A stretch of DNA of 23,607 bases from a virus: IMG/VR virus record IMGVR_UViG_3300050821_008406, positions 1 through 23,607 of that record. The stretch is one strand, 5' to 3'. A model generated the notes under the pieces. The model was not told the origin of the DNA. It ran no database searches and worked only from the letters and a program-made list of their open reading frames with translations. Made by a program: the position numbers and the translations under genes. Below, piece after piece: positions 14,772-21,658 of the stretch; within the stretch, counting starts at the first letter, position 1; each line of letters opens with the position of its first letter.

Positions 14772-16333
14772 TTTTTTCCCCTCAGTGGAATGAGACGGCG
14801 AGACCCAGCCGCCGCAGATTTTTTCCCGTCCTCTTTGTCATCGGCGGCGTCGTCGGCCGCCTCGTCCGGGTTGTCCGGGTTGTCTTCCTCCACCACGGCA
14901 TCCTTCGGACCCTTGTCGACGATGGGAGCCTTCGCGGTGATCGTGAGATGGAGGTCGTAGGTGTCCGCGAGCTTTTCCTCTTCCGCGAGCTGCTCGAAGA
15001 CTTCCTCGAAGTCGCCGCCCTGCTCGGAGATCGCCGCGTCCCGCGTCTGCAGGCCGGCGCCGATTCCAAGAATTGTGGACTGCACGTCCTTAAGCGGATC
15101 GACCCATGCCCAGCCCCGCGGCTGCCACTTGCCGGCACAGAACCGTGCCGGATCGCGCGAGTCGAGCACGAGCACACCCGAGAGCAGCGCCATCGAGATC
15201 CACGGATTGAAGATTGGCTGCAGCATCTGCTCCTTCAAAAACGATTGGAGCATTTTCCACTGGTCGCGCTCGATGAGCAGGCCGGAGCGCATGGAGGAGT
15301 AGTTCACTCCCTCGAGGTCGGACGCCAGCGCGTTGTAGGAGACACCCATCGACGATGCGACGAACCGCAGCATGGCCTTCAGGAACGCCGGGAACGCGGA
15401 GGCGGGATGCTCGGGACTCCACGCCTGGAAGTCGAGGCCAGGCGGCAAAGTTTCAATCACGCCAGGTTGCGCCTCGATGCGGTACTTCGCGTCGGCGTTC
15501 GGCGGGTCGTAGGCGCCGACGTCGGTGTGCTTCAAGAACCCCATCTTCGCGGCGCCCGTGCGCGCAGCGACAAGTTCAGCCTCGACGTAGCCGCCGAGCA
15601 TCCGCATCTCGACCATGCACGGGTGAAACCATGTGATCCCGCGCGTTTGATTCACGCGCTCGGGATCGTAGAGATGCAAAATCTGGTCCGCGGGGATTCG
15701 CGTCCGCACGAGCGAGCCGCCGAGATCGGACGGGTGCTTTTCGTTTACGTGGTACGCGACCGGACGTCCCCACGTGTCGACCTCGACACCCATGCGGATT
15801 TCATTCTCGGCTCGCGACGCGGCGCGAGTGAAGAGATGGTCCACCTGGTCGGCGTCGATGAGCTGCAGCGCGAACCGGTACTTGTTCGGGAAGCCCATAA
15901 CCTTCCGAACGAAGACCTCGCCGTCGGTCGCGATGTTTTTCAGCACGAGCGTCTGCACACCGCGGAAAGAGAGTTTGCCGTCGACCGTGCAGTTCCCCGC
16001 CTGGCCCCACTCGAGCCACGCGTCCTGAATCTTTTCGTTGAATGCGGTGTTCAGGGTTTTGTCATTGTTCCGCACCTGGGGTTGGTAGCCGATTCCTTTT
16101 TCCCCGAGCACGTTCGACGTGAGGATTTTCAGGTAGGACTTCGCGACGGGATTGTTGCGCGAGAGCTCACGCGCGCGCGCGCGGAGCAGCCGCATGTTTC
16201 CTTTGATTTCCTGGTCCGCGGAAAGGATCGCCGCGACCCAGTCCATCGTGAGCCGGCCGCCCATCGCGCCGTTGTAGACCGTGGTCGCGCGCTTCCCGGT
16301 TAGCAGGTTGCCGAGCTTGCGGAGCCAGTTCAT
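14768..16333 (-). CDS. Portal protein, lambda gpB family
   Basis: 521 residues, starting 'MNWLRKLGNLLTGKR' at the ATG at 16333, which overlaps the preceding stop (ATGA). Lambda-family portal motifs are clear: 'RLLRARARELSRNNPVAKSY' then 'LKILTSNVLGEKGIGYQPQV', 'DGKLSFRGVQTLVLKNIATD' followed by 'GEVFVRKV', 'IPADQILHLYDPERVNQTRG' then 'ITWFHP', and 'MGVSYNALASDLEGVNYSS' then 'MRSGLLIERDQW'. The protein forms the dodecameric ring at one head vertex, through which terminase pumps DNA and to which the joining proteins bind. The last about 70 residues are acidic, then Lys-rich, and look disordered. Length matches lambda gpB (533). It lies directly between connector and protease-capsid genes. Confidence 0.95.
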   Translation of the reverse strand: MNWLRKLGNLLTGKRATTVYNGAMGGRLTMDWVAAILSADQEIKGNMRLLRARARELSRNNPVAKSYLKILTSNVLGEKGIGYQPQVRNNDKTLNTAFNEKIQDAWLEWGQAGNCTVDGKLSFRGVQTLVLKNIATDGEVFVRKVMGFPNKYRFALQLIDADQVDHLFTRAASRAENEIRMGVEVDTWGRPVAYHVNEKHPSDLGGSLVRTRIPADQILHLYDPERVNQTRGITWFHPCMVEMRMLGGYVEAELVAARTGAAKMGFLKHTDVGAYDPPNADAKYRIEAQPGVIETLPPGLDFQAWSPEHPASAFPAFLKAMLRFVASSMGVSYNALASDLEGVNYSSMRSGLLIERDQWKMLQSFLKEQMLQPIFNPWISMALLSGVLVLDSRDPARFCAGKWQPRGWAWVDPLKDVQSTILGIGAGLQTRDAAISEQGGDFEEVFEQLAEEEKLADTYDLHLTITAKAPIVDKGPKDAVVEEDNPDNPDEAADDAADDKEDGKKSAAAGSRRLIPLRGKK

Positions 16334-16962
16334 CGCTCGAGGCCCGTCACGTCCTGCCAGGTCGGCGGGTAATCAGGACTCTCTTCCTCGAGCGGGAATG
16401 TCACGCGGTAGGGGACGCCGAGCTGGCCAGGATGCTGCTGGCGCCAGATTGCAGCGCGGAGCAGGCCGCGGGTCTCGCGGAGTTCGGTAACCGTCATTTT
16501 GCTGACGGAGCGGCCGGCGATTTGGTACGCCTGAATCCCGGACGTGAGCCGGCCAGAGAGCGCGGCCTCGACTACCACGAGAGCTTGCTCCTCCCACGTA
16601 TTGAACGCGCCCGCGGCCGCACTGGCCACGTTCGGCTCGATCACAATCACGAGCTCATCGCCCGTGATGTCGTAGGTTTCGCCGGCGAGCGTCGAGTCGA
16701 CGGAGCCGTCGTTCACGAGCCGCTCGGCATAGCGATAGGGGCCCGGAACTAGAGCCGCGGTGTCGGCGGGAACGAACTCGATCTGAAAAACATTTGTGGC
16801 CAGGATCGTGGCGGCCTTGCTGAACTTTTGGGTGAGACCGTTCAGGTAGATCGTGTAGGACCAGCCATCGGACGGGAGGAAGTCGTCGAGGGTTCGCGTG
16901 AACTTGACAGTCGTCCCCGCGGGAAAGTGATCCGGCACGAGATCGGGGATGATTGGAGGCAC
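16330..16962 (-). CDS. Head-tail connector-like protein with an N-terminal beta domain
   Basis: 210 residues from a GTG at 16962, with no good Shine-Dalgarno site; an internal GTG at about residue 9 is an alternative. Residues 12-115 look like a beta sandwich ('FPAGTTVKFTRTLDDFLPSD' then 'GWSYTIYLNG'; 'YRYAERLVNDGSVDSTLAGE'). Residues about 125-180 are helical, 'NTWEEQALVVVEAALSGRLT' then 'YQIAGRSVSKMTVTELRETR' and 'GLLRAAIW', resembling the helix-hairpin-helix of gpW-like joining proteins, which typically carry 'I.GR....T..EL' patterns. Its position just before the portal gene equals lambda W. So it may be a gpW-like adaptor carrying an extra domain. That function is inferred. Confidence 0.75.
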   Translation of the reverse strand: MPPIIPDLVPDHFPAGTTVKFTRTLDDFLPSDGWSYTIYLNGLTQKFSKAATILATNVFQIEFVPADTAALVPGPYRYAERLVNDGSVDSTLAGETYDITGDELVIVIEPNVASAAAGAFNTWEEQALVVVEAALSGRLTSGIQAYQIAGRSVSKMTVTELRETRGLLRAAIWRQQHPGQLGVPYRVTFPLEEESPDYPPTWQDVTGLER

Positions 16963-16994
16963 TGAGGGAAAAGCTACGCTGTTTGCCGCGCGGA

Positions 16995-17023
16995 CATATA
17001 CCAGAGACTTACTCAGTTGTTAG
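16995..17023 (-). promoter_or_regulatory. Candidate promoter before the connector and portal genes
   Basis: Coding-strand CTAACA (17023-17018) and TATATG (17000-16995) are separated by 17 bp, and TGG directly precedes the -10 box (extended -10). It is in the only sizeable gap between the small-gene cassette and the head operon, 33 bp before the GTG at 16962. Four of six -35 bases match the sigma-70 consensus. Seen by eye only. Confidence 0.4.
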
Positions 17024-17038
17024 TTCAGGCAATGGGAA

Positions 17039-17065
17039 CTGCTCCCGAGTAGCGCTCGGGAGCAG
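17039..17065. repeat. Perfect 11-bp inverted repeat (hairpin) in the gap before the connector gene
   Basis: CTGCTCCCGAG and CTCGGGAGCAG flank a 5-nt loop (17050-17054). It lies in the 178-bp non-coding gap 16963-17140. No T run follows on either strand, so a normal intrinsic terminator is doubtful. A protein-binding site or RNA processing hairpin is equally possible. It ends where the next palindrome begins. Confidence 0.65.
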
Positions 17066-17074
17066 CAATTGCTG
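17063..17074. repeat. 12-bp perfect palindrome next to the hairpin
   Basis: CAGCAATTGCTG reads the same on both strands and overlaps the last three bases of the 11-bp inverted repeat. Such a symmetric site suits a dimeric DNA-binding protein. With the hairpin it sits upstream of the candidate promoter at 17023-16995, as an operator or activator site might. Function is inferred. Confidence 0.5.
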
Positions 17075-17140
17075 GGAAAAACAGAAGAGGGGGGCACAGC
17101 GAGGGGATTCGGGTGTCGCGGTTTCTATTTTACGCGTTCT

Positions 17141-17533
17141 TCACCTTGGCGTCTGCATCGACTTCAGAACACCGTTCTGCAGGTAGAGGTACTGCTTCCC
17201 GTATACCCACTGCTCCCGCTGACGTTCGGAGGAGAGCGTGGCGTTGATTTTTTCCGGTTTCCCCCACGAGAGCCGCACCTGGTCGGCGGTCATTCCAATC
17301 GAGACCTCTCCCTGGTCGATGGACTGGCAGACTTCCATCTCCCACTCGGGATGCGCGGAGCAGGCCGCGCGCACTTTGGGATGTTTCAGGAGCTCGAGCG
17401 AGCGCGGCCGCGTTTCCGCCGCGGCCTGAACCGTCTGCGCCTGGACTTGCATCCGCGCCTTCGTGCTCTTGTGCATGACAGAGACGGCGAGGATCGCCAG
17501 CAATAGAACGAACCCGACAATTACCTTTTTCAT
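17141..17533 (-). CDS. Membrane-anchored BamE/SmpA-like small protein
   Basis: 130 residues; the ATG at 17533 overlaps the preceding stop and follows ACGGAGGGAAG. Residues 1-20 (MKKVIVGFVLLLAILAVSVM) are a signal anchor with no lipobox cysteine. Residues 78-128 have the pattern of BamE/SmpA-like domains: 'SIGMTADQVRLSWGKPEKIN' then 'REQWVYG' and 'YLYLQNGVLKSMQ'. Two cysteines (58, 69) before the domain could form a disulfide outside the cytoplasm. BamE-like domains usually belong to host envelope proteins and bind partners there. In a phage this could alter the infected cell's envelope, as morons do, or be host-derived cargo. The domain resemblance is by motif only. It is the last gene of the small-gene cassette. 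Confidence 0.75.
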   Translation of the reverse strand: MKKVIVGFVLLLAILAVSVMHKSTKARMQVQAQTVQAAAETRPRSLELLKHPKVRAACSAHPEWEMEVCQSIDQGEVSIGMTADQVRLSWGKPEKINATLSSERQREQWVYGKQYLYLQNGVLKSMQTPR

Positions 17534-17751
17534 GACTTCCCTCCGTTGACTGAGTTTAACTCAGTCTCCGACATCTTGATCGTGACGCGAACTTCCGTGA
17601 TGCGCTTTCCAGCAATGCCCGGACGCGTGCGGAGAGCTTTAAGACCGCGGCCGGCGGCCACGTCAAAACTTCCGGCGTGGACCGTGACGGTTTGCCAGGC
17701 CAGGTGCGCCTTCACTTCGGGAAAGAACCCGGTGACGCTGAAGGATTTCAT
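17530..17751 (-). CDS. Small basic protein, function unknown
   Basis: 73 residues starting 'MKSFSVTGFFPEVKAHLAWQ'. The ATG at 17751 has GAGG about 10 bp upstream. The pattern is strand, strand, helix ('AAGRGLKALRTRPGI'), strand ('KRITEVRVTIKMSE'), a compact alpha-beta fold that is common in small phage proteins with 'MK.F.V.G' starts. Its TGA overlaps the ATG of the BamE-like gene. I do not recognise a function. Confidence 0.6.
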   Translation of the reverse strand: MKSFSVTGFFPEVKAHLAWQTVTVHAGSFDVAAGRGLKALRTRPGIAGKRITEVRVTIKMSETELNSVNGGKS

Positions 17752-17764
17752 CGGGGCAGCCTCT

Positions 17765-17950
17765 TCACGACTTCACCCCGAAGAGTTTCCGCGAGTCCTC
17801 GAGCCGCGCCAGGACCCGGCCGACGGTGAGACCTTTCTCGAACAACGCGAGACAGGACCCGGTGACCGGGTCGCGGAACAGAACCAGAGAGCCGTCCTCC
17901 GACGGTTGGACGCCAACAAAGAGAGCGCCGGCGAGAGCGACGGCGGTCAT
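17765..17950 (-). CDS. Small protein of unknown function
   Basis: 61 residues, ATG at 17950 overlapping the upstream stop (ATGA). It starts 'MTAVALAGALFVGVQPSEDG', then 'SLVLFRDPVTGSCLALFEKG' and a helix 'TVGRVLARLEDSRKLFG'. The alternating strands and final helix suggest a small folded domain. The first 15 residues are mildly hydrophobic but too short and uncharged for a clear signal peptide. No family is recognised. The coupled overlap supports it being a real gene. Confidence 0.6.
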   Translation of the reverse strand: MTAVALAGALFVGVQPSEDGSLVLFRDPVTGSCLALFEKGLTVGRVLARLEDSRKLFGVKS

Positions 17951-18141
17951 GACTTGCCTGCCTTGTACTCGTTCGCGACCGGCGCGACGCGCTTCAATTC
18001 CGCGGCGACCAGGCGCGCCAGGACTTCCTTCATCGTCGACCGCGTGAGAGCAGCGATGACTTTCAGTTGGTCGCGGACTTCCTGCGTAGTGAGTACTAAC
18101 GCCGACGATGAGACCTTGTCCTTTGGTGGGATACGAATCAC
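17947..18141 (-). CDS. Ribbon-helix-helix-like small protein, possible DNA-binding regulator
   Basis: 64 residues from a GTG at 18141 that overlaps the preceding stop (GTGA) and has GGAGG about 5 bp upstream. A longer upstream frame exists but has no such site. The sequence has a strand ('SSALVLT'), helix ('TQEVRDQLKVIAALTR'), turn ('ST') and second helix ('MKEVLARLVAAELKRV'), the layout of MetJ/Arc ribbon-helix-helix repressors, which bind DNA as dimers through paired strands. If real, it could regulate the cassette or head promoters nearby, where inverted repeats occur. The fold is inferred from pattern only. Confidence 0.65.
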   Translation of the reverse strand: MIRIPPKDKVSSSALVLTTQEVRDQLKVIAALTRSTMKEVLARLVAAELKRVAPVANEYKAGKS

Positions 18142-18284
18142 GAGTTCCTCCAGAGATACCCGGAGAGCTTCCGCCAGGCCGAGCGTTCGAACAGGATGGT
18201 GACCGGAGCCACGGGATACGGAACGTCGTGCTTCAAGAGTTCCGCGATGGAGCGGATCGGCTGCAAGCGGCGCCAGGAGTTCAT
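18138..18284 (-). CDS. 48-residue protein of unknown function
   Basis: A short gene starting ATG at 18284 inside TGATGA, so it overlaps the upstream stop, and ending in a TGA that overlaps the next gene's GTG. It encodes 'MNSWRRLQPIRSIAELLKHD' then 'VPYPVAPVTILFERSAWRKL' and 'SGYLWRNS'. It is basic and Trp-rich with no recognised domain. The upstream GAGGTGC serves as a ribosome site. The double overlap on both sides, and the next gene's ribosome site lying inside its last codons, support it as a real gene. Confidence 0.6.
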   Translation of the reverse strand: MNSWRRLQPIRSIAELLKHDVPYPVAPVTILFERSAWRKLSGYLWRNS

Positions 18285-18595
18285 CAGAGCACCTCTCCCA
18301 TTTCTTCGAGCGCCATGCGGCGCACGATTTCTTCCGCCTCTTCGATTGTGGCGACCACGGCCTCCTCGTCGCCGAACTGCGGGACCGCCACACGGCCGTC
18401 GGCCAGGACCACGGCGTACAGGAAATTAGGAACGGACCCCGTGCCTTCACACGGCGAAGTCCAGACATAGCCGGGATTTTCGTCGAGGTCGTAACCCTGG
18501 TAACCGAACGCCGCGAACGCGGCGCCGAGGTCGGCGTGGTAAACGCAAGTCCAGCGAGTAGCGGAGGAGCCGGTCCAGCGCGTCGGGGATTTCAC
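18284..18595 (-). CDS. Acidic small protein of unknown function
   Basis: 103 residues from a GTG at 18595 that overlaps the preceding TGA. It begins 'KSPTRWTGSSATRWTCVYHA' and contains 'LGAAFAAFGYQGYDLDENPG', 'PNFLYAVVLADGRVAVPQFG' and a final acidic helix 'ATIEEAEEIVRRMALEEMGE'. The middle looks like a small alpha-beta domain. I do not recognise the family. A much longer frame upstream overlaps the terminase and lacks a plausible start. Context in a chain of overlapping small genes is the main support. Confidence 0.6.
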   Translation of the reverse strand: MKSPTRWTGSSATRWTCVYHADLGAAFAAFGYQGYDLDENPGYVWTSPCEGTGSVPNFLYAVVLADGRVAVPQFGDEEAVVATIEEAEEIVRRMALEEMGEVL

Positions 18596-18825
18596 GATTG
18601 CACCGCGAAGTACAGGTCGCCGGCCTTGCGGAGCTTCCCGGTTTCGACCAGGACGCCCATGATGATCTGGTAGTTCTCGAGCGAGACGCCGTGGCCCATC
18701 AGCGCGGCGTACAAGAGGCCGCTCGGAGCGCCGGCCGCGCCGGCGACCGCCACAGACTCGACGATTGCGTTTGCCACGGCCAGTAGAGCCGCTGCGGGGT
18801 TTGCCGTTCCTGGTTTCGTTTTCAC
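18592..18825 (-). CDS. Small winged-helix-like protein, function unknown
   Basis: 77 residues. GTG at 18825 is chosen over GTG at 18876 because ACGGAGGC lies about 8 bp upstream of the former and the latter has no site. After an Ala-rich helix ('PAAALLAVANAIVESVAVAG') comes 'APSGLLYAALMGHGVSLENY', 'QIIMGVLVETGKLRKAGDLY' and 'FAVQS', a helix-helix-wing pattern common in small phage proteins. DNA or protein binding cannot be told apart. It is the first gene of the small-gene cassette after the terminase and follows the AT-rich promoter-like patch. Confidence 0.65.
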   Translation of the reverse strand: MKTKPGTANPAAALLAVANAIVESVAVAGAAGAPSGLLYAALMGHGVSLENYQIIMGVLVETGKLRKAGDLYFAVQS

Positions 18826-18896
18826 TTTTGAAGCCTCCGTGTTTTGGTTCCTTGCCACACACAGAGTTTCGCTCACTTCGGAGGAGAAGTACAGTT

Positions 18897-18928
18897 ATTA
18901 TACGTATCATAGTGGTAATACGTTCCAA
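18897..18928 (-). promoter_or_regulatory. Candidate promoter and operator in an AT-rich patch after the large terminase
   Basis: On the coding strand a perfect TATAAT (18902-18897) lies downstream of TTGGAA (18928-18923), but the spacing is 20 bp, longer than ideal; TATGAT at 18911-18906 is an alternative. An inverted repeat ACGTAT/ATACGT (18902-18907 and 18918-18923) with a 10-nt spacer overlaps the -10 region, as a repressor site would. The base composition drops sharply from GC-rich to AT-rich here. It could drive the small-gene cassette. Confidence 0.45.
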
Positions 18929-18932
18929 TCGA

Positions 18933-20867
18933 TTAACGCCATCCCTGGACCCAAGAAGACCCCCCGCCGGCACGGCCAGGCCCCTCGGATGGCCCGCCAG
19001 AGCCGCCCTGTGGCCCGCCGCTAGGCTCGGTCGGGGGGAGCCGGAGCGCGGCCGCCAGTTCCCCGAGCTTGCGGATCGTGGCCTGGCCGAGGACATAGAG
19101 AGCAGCAAGCGCGTAGACCTCGAGGTCGAGCGCCTCGTTACGCGCGCGCGTTTTGATGTACTCCCGCGTGGTGCCCTTGCCGCGGCGATAGCGACGAACC
19201 GCCTTCTCGGAAGTGAGCTGCGCCAGGTACTCGTCCTCGACGAAGTCCGGCAGGTGCATGAAGCCAGGACCGGGTCCTGGGATTTTCATTCGAGCGAAGA
19301 TGCGGTCCTTCGCCGTGTCGGTTCCGATGAGCCAGAGCTTCACGCGGTATTGATTGTTGATCGAGAACTTCCCGAGAATTTCCTTCCCCGATTCGCTCGA
19401 GCCTTTGAGCGCGAAGATTCGCCGCGCCTGCCGAGCGCGGACAAACCGATAGACGGAGTCGGTGTGCAGGCCGCCGGAGTCGATCATGGTGCAGGCGATT
19501 CGAACTTTCTGACCGGAGCTGTGCTCCCACGTCGAGAGCAGGAACGAATCGAGTTCGTTCCACACGGCCTCCTGGCCGGGATCTCCAAAGAGTTGCTGAT
19601 AGGCGATGAGCCAGGATTCCTCTTTGTCGCCCCACCCCTTCACCACACACTCGAGGCGGTCGGCCTGGACGTCGACGGCCGCGGTGAGCAGCCCCACGCC
19701 GTCGGGGACTTCCGCCTGATACGGCTCGACCCGGCTCTTCAGCGTGAGCGCCTCGACGGAGTCACCCTGCTCCTCCCATGTTTCGCCGAGCCGGAGATTG
19801 ATGAAGGCCTTCAGTTTCTCCGGGTTGTTTTCCTTGTTGGCGTCATGCCACTCCTGCGCGAGCGCGTTCCAGTTTTCCCGCCACGGCGAATACAGCGCGT
19901 TGATGTGGAAGCCCACGGTCGCACGGTCCGGGAACTCGGCGAGCCACTCGCCAGCGTTGAGCATTTGCTGTTTGTAGCGTTCCGGGATGTGCTTCTGACA
20001 GCCGGAGCAGATGTAGGCGACGGACTTCGGGTCGACCTGGCCGTCGGCGTCGACGGAATAGAAGAGGCGGTACATCCCGGAGCCGGCCGGCGGAGTCGGG
20101 TCACGCCAGCGCAGCGGCTGCCGGACGGAACAGAACGGACACGGGACGTGGAAGCGCCGCATGTCGGACCGGAGGAAGTCCCGCTCGATGGGTGAGATCC
20201 CTTTAGGTTTCGCCGGCGTGGAGCCCTTCACGATTTTATAATCCGCGTAACCGTCCGTGCGCCGCGTGCCGATGGCGACCGGGTCACCCTCGCCGTCGAC
20301 ATCGATGGGGTAACCGTCGACCTCATCGAACAGCACCACGGGGACGGGATCGGAGCGGAGACCGGCGCCGGAATTCGCTCCGGTCAGTTTCAGGAACCCG
20401 CCAGGGAATTCCTTCAGCGCGAGCGTGTTCCCCGCGCGCCGAGAGGTCGGCGGTTTGATTTTCAGGCGGAGCGCCGGACAGGATTCGATCATTGGCGTGA
20501 TCCGCTTCTTCCCGTAGTCCTTGGCGTTCTCGATGGTCGGCTGCACGAGCATGATCGGCTTCGGGTCCGCGTCGACGTAGTACCCGCAGATGTTATTGAT
20601 CACCGCGTCGGAGTAGCCCACCTGCGTGCTTTTCTGAATCACCACTTCATGCACGAGCGGGTCGAGGACCACGTCCATCATTTCGATTTGGAATTTCTCC
20701 GGCTTGAACGGACCCGGCCGGGACGTCGTGCCTTTCGGCAGCACACGGTTCCTGACGGCCCACTCGGACACGCTGATATCGGGAGGAGGATCGTAGTGGT
20801 TGTAAACGCGCGCCAGGACCGCGGCGAAGTTAACTAGTGCGCTCGGGTGGGTTTGTGTTTCCGCCAT
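18933..20867 (-). CDS. terL: Terminase large subunit, lambda GpA family
   Basis: 644 residues; the ATG at 20867 lies inside the end of the small subunit gene (38-bp overlap). The ATPase domain shows the variant Walker A 'IQKSTQVGYSDA' (residues 77-88) and Walker B 'VVLFDEVDGYP' (Asp181, Glu182). A zinc-ribbon-like pair 'CPFC' and 'CSGC' follows at residues 243-246 and 287-290. The nuclease half has 'TAAVDVQADRLE' (Asp399) and 'ACTMIDSGG' (Asp463), acidic residues expected in the RNase H-like active site. The enzyme cuts concatemeric DNA and drives it into the prohead through the portal. GpA relatives often use cos sites. The end is Gly/Pro-rich and differs from family members, and is probably flexible. 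Confidence 0.96.
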   Translation of the reverse strand: MAETQTHPSALVNFAAVLARVYNHYDPPPDISVSEWAVRNRVLPKGTTSRPGPFKPEKFQIEMMDVVLDPLVHEVVIQKSTQVGYSDAVINNICGYYVDADPKPIMLVQPTIENAKDYGKKRITPMIESCPALRLKIKPPTSRRAGNTLALKEFPGGFLKLTGANSGAGLRSDPVPVVLFDEVDGYPIDVDGEGDPVAIGTRRTDGYADYKIVKGSTPAKPKGISPIERDFLRSDMRRFHVPCPFCSVRQPLRWRDPTPPAGSGMYRLFYSVDADGQVDPKSVAYICSGCQKHIPERYKQQMLNAGEWLAEFPDRATVGFHINALYSPWRENWNALAQEWHDANKENNPEKLKAFINLRLGETWEEQGDSVEALTLKSRVEPYQAEVPDGVGLLTAAVDVQADRLECVVKGWGDKEESWLIAYQQLFGDPGQEAVWNELDSFLLSTWEHSSGQKVRIACTMIDSGGLHTDSVYRFVRARQARRIFALKGSSESGKEILGKFSINNQYRVKLWLIGTDTAKDRIFARMKIPGPGPGFMHLPDFVEDEYLAQLTSEKAVRRYRRGKGTTREYIKTRARNEALDLEVYALAALYVLGQATIRKLGELAAALRLPPTEPSGGPQGGSGGPSEGPGRAGGGSSWVQGWR

Positions 20868-21333
20868 CGGGTATCGCCTTCGCCAGATACGCGAGCGCTT
20901 CCTTGCAGGCCTTCTCGAGCTTTGCCTGAATCATGATGCGGGACGTTTCGCCCACGAGGTCCGGCGCGAGCCGCGGTGGGATCGCCATGATGCGCGCCTT
21001 CGTTGTGAGCACGAGGTCGGTGAGCCGCGCCTCGATATCGGGGAGCGCCACTACCAGACCGCGCTCGCGCGCGAGCTCCATCTCCCGGAGATCCGCGTCA
21101 GCGCGGAGCAGCCGCACGCGCTCCTCGCGTTCGCCGACGAACCCGCCGTCGAGCGTGGGAACGGCCTTCTTCTCGAGCGCATTCTGCAGGTACCGGATGT
21201 ACCAGAGCATGCATTTGACCGGGTCGTATTGCCCGCGGCCTTCTTTCGGGAGGCCTTCCTTCACGAGTTGGTGGACGCGCTGCTCGGTGAGATTGAGCGC
21301 CTGCGCGATTTTGTCGGCGGCGACGGCGGCCAT
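20830..21333 (-). CDS. terS: Terminase small subunit, Nu1-like
   Basis: 167 residues. The ATG at 21333 is chosen because it follows AGGCGG and starts 4 bp after the preceding stop; the longer frame overlaps that gene. Residues 5-35 form a helix-turn-helix ('DKIAQALNLTEQRVHQLVKE' then 'GLPKEGRGQYDP') like the winged helix of lambda Nu1, which recognises the packaging site. A helical middle ('REERVRLLRADADLREMELA', 'ARLTDLVLTTKARIMAIPPR') matches the oligomerising region of this group. It partners with the overlapping GpA-type large subunit. Confidence 0.9.
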   Translation of the reverse strand: MAAVAADKIAQALNLTEQRVHQLVKEGLPKEGRGQYDPVKCMLWYIRYLQNALEKKAVPTLDGGFVGEREERVRLLRADADLREMELARERGLVVALPDIEARLTDLVLTTKARIMAIPPRLAPDLVGETSRIMIQAKLEKACKEALAYLAKAIPDGGNTNPPERTS

Positions 21334-21337
21334 CCGC

Positions 21338-21658
21338 CTAGCCTTTGACCGGGTCCTGGGTGCCTCGAGCCGCCGCGGCGACGCAGGCGAACGGCGAGTC
21401 GACCTGGAGCTCCCCGTTCTTAATCCAGGAGTGGTAGTGATCGATGGCCCGGAAACTCGGCGTGAGCGAAAGAGTTTCGAGCGTCTCGCCGGTTCGGTTC
21501 CACATGTCGCCCTGTGTCTTCGCCGGCGCTCCTCCACCGATGGGGTTTCTGAAAAACGCCATGCGCTGGCTGCCGCAGTTTGGACAGCGGATCGCGAGCC
21601 CGACTTTCCGCCCGTCGAACTTCCAAAACTCCGCGAAGTCTTTCAGCGGGTAGTTCAT
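21338..21658 (-). CDS. Small CxxC protein (DUF6527-like)
   Basis: 106 residues from the ATG at 21658, which overlaps the methyltransferase stop (ATGA) and follows GAGGGAGGG. 'AIRCPNCGSQRMAFF' is a one-knuckle metal-binding motif. 'WNRTGETLETLSLTPSF' and 'HYHSWIKNGELQ' resemble a family of small phage and bacterial proteins annotated as DUF6527, in which a Trp, 'TLSPS' and 'HSFI..G.' motif follow the cysteines. The function of that family is not known. Zinc binding is likely but would need further ligands, perhaps the His residues near position 77-79. Its position between methyltransferase and terminase suggests no specific role. Confidence 0.7.
   Translation of the reverse strand: MNYPLKDFAEFWKFDGRKVGLAIRCPNCGSQRMAFFRNPIGGGAPAKTQGDMWNRTGETLETLSLTPSFRAIDHYHSWIKNGELQVDSPFACVAAAARGTQDPVKG

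Noticed and set aside
14738-16303. 521-codon plus-strand open frame
   Set aside because: Antisense to the portal gene with the same length by coincidence; no motif is visible.
17947-18468. 173-codon version of the ribbon-helix-helix-like gene
   Set aside because: The first about 110 codons overlap two other small genes and read as shadow sequence; the GTG at 18141 has a strong ribosome site and the usual stop-start overlap.
18284-19108. 274-codon version of the 103-residue gene
   Set aside because: The N-terminal part overlaps the terminase and cassette genes and is low-complexity Arg/Ser/Gly; the GTG at 18595 fits the overlap pattern of the cassette.
18765-20195. 476-codon plus-strand open frame
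   Set aside because: Antisense to the large terminase, whose ATPase and nuclease motifs are clear on the minus strand.
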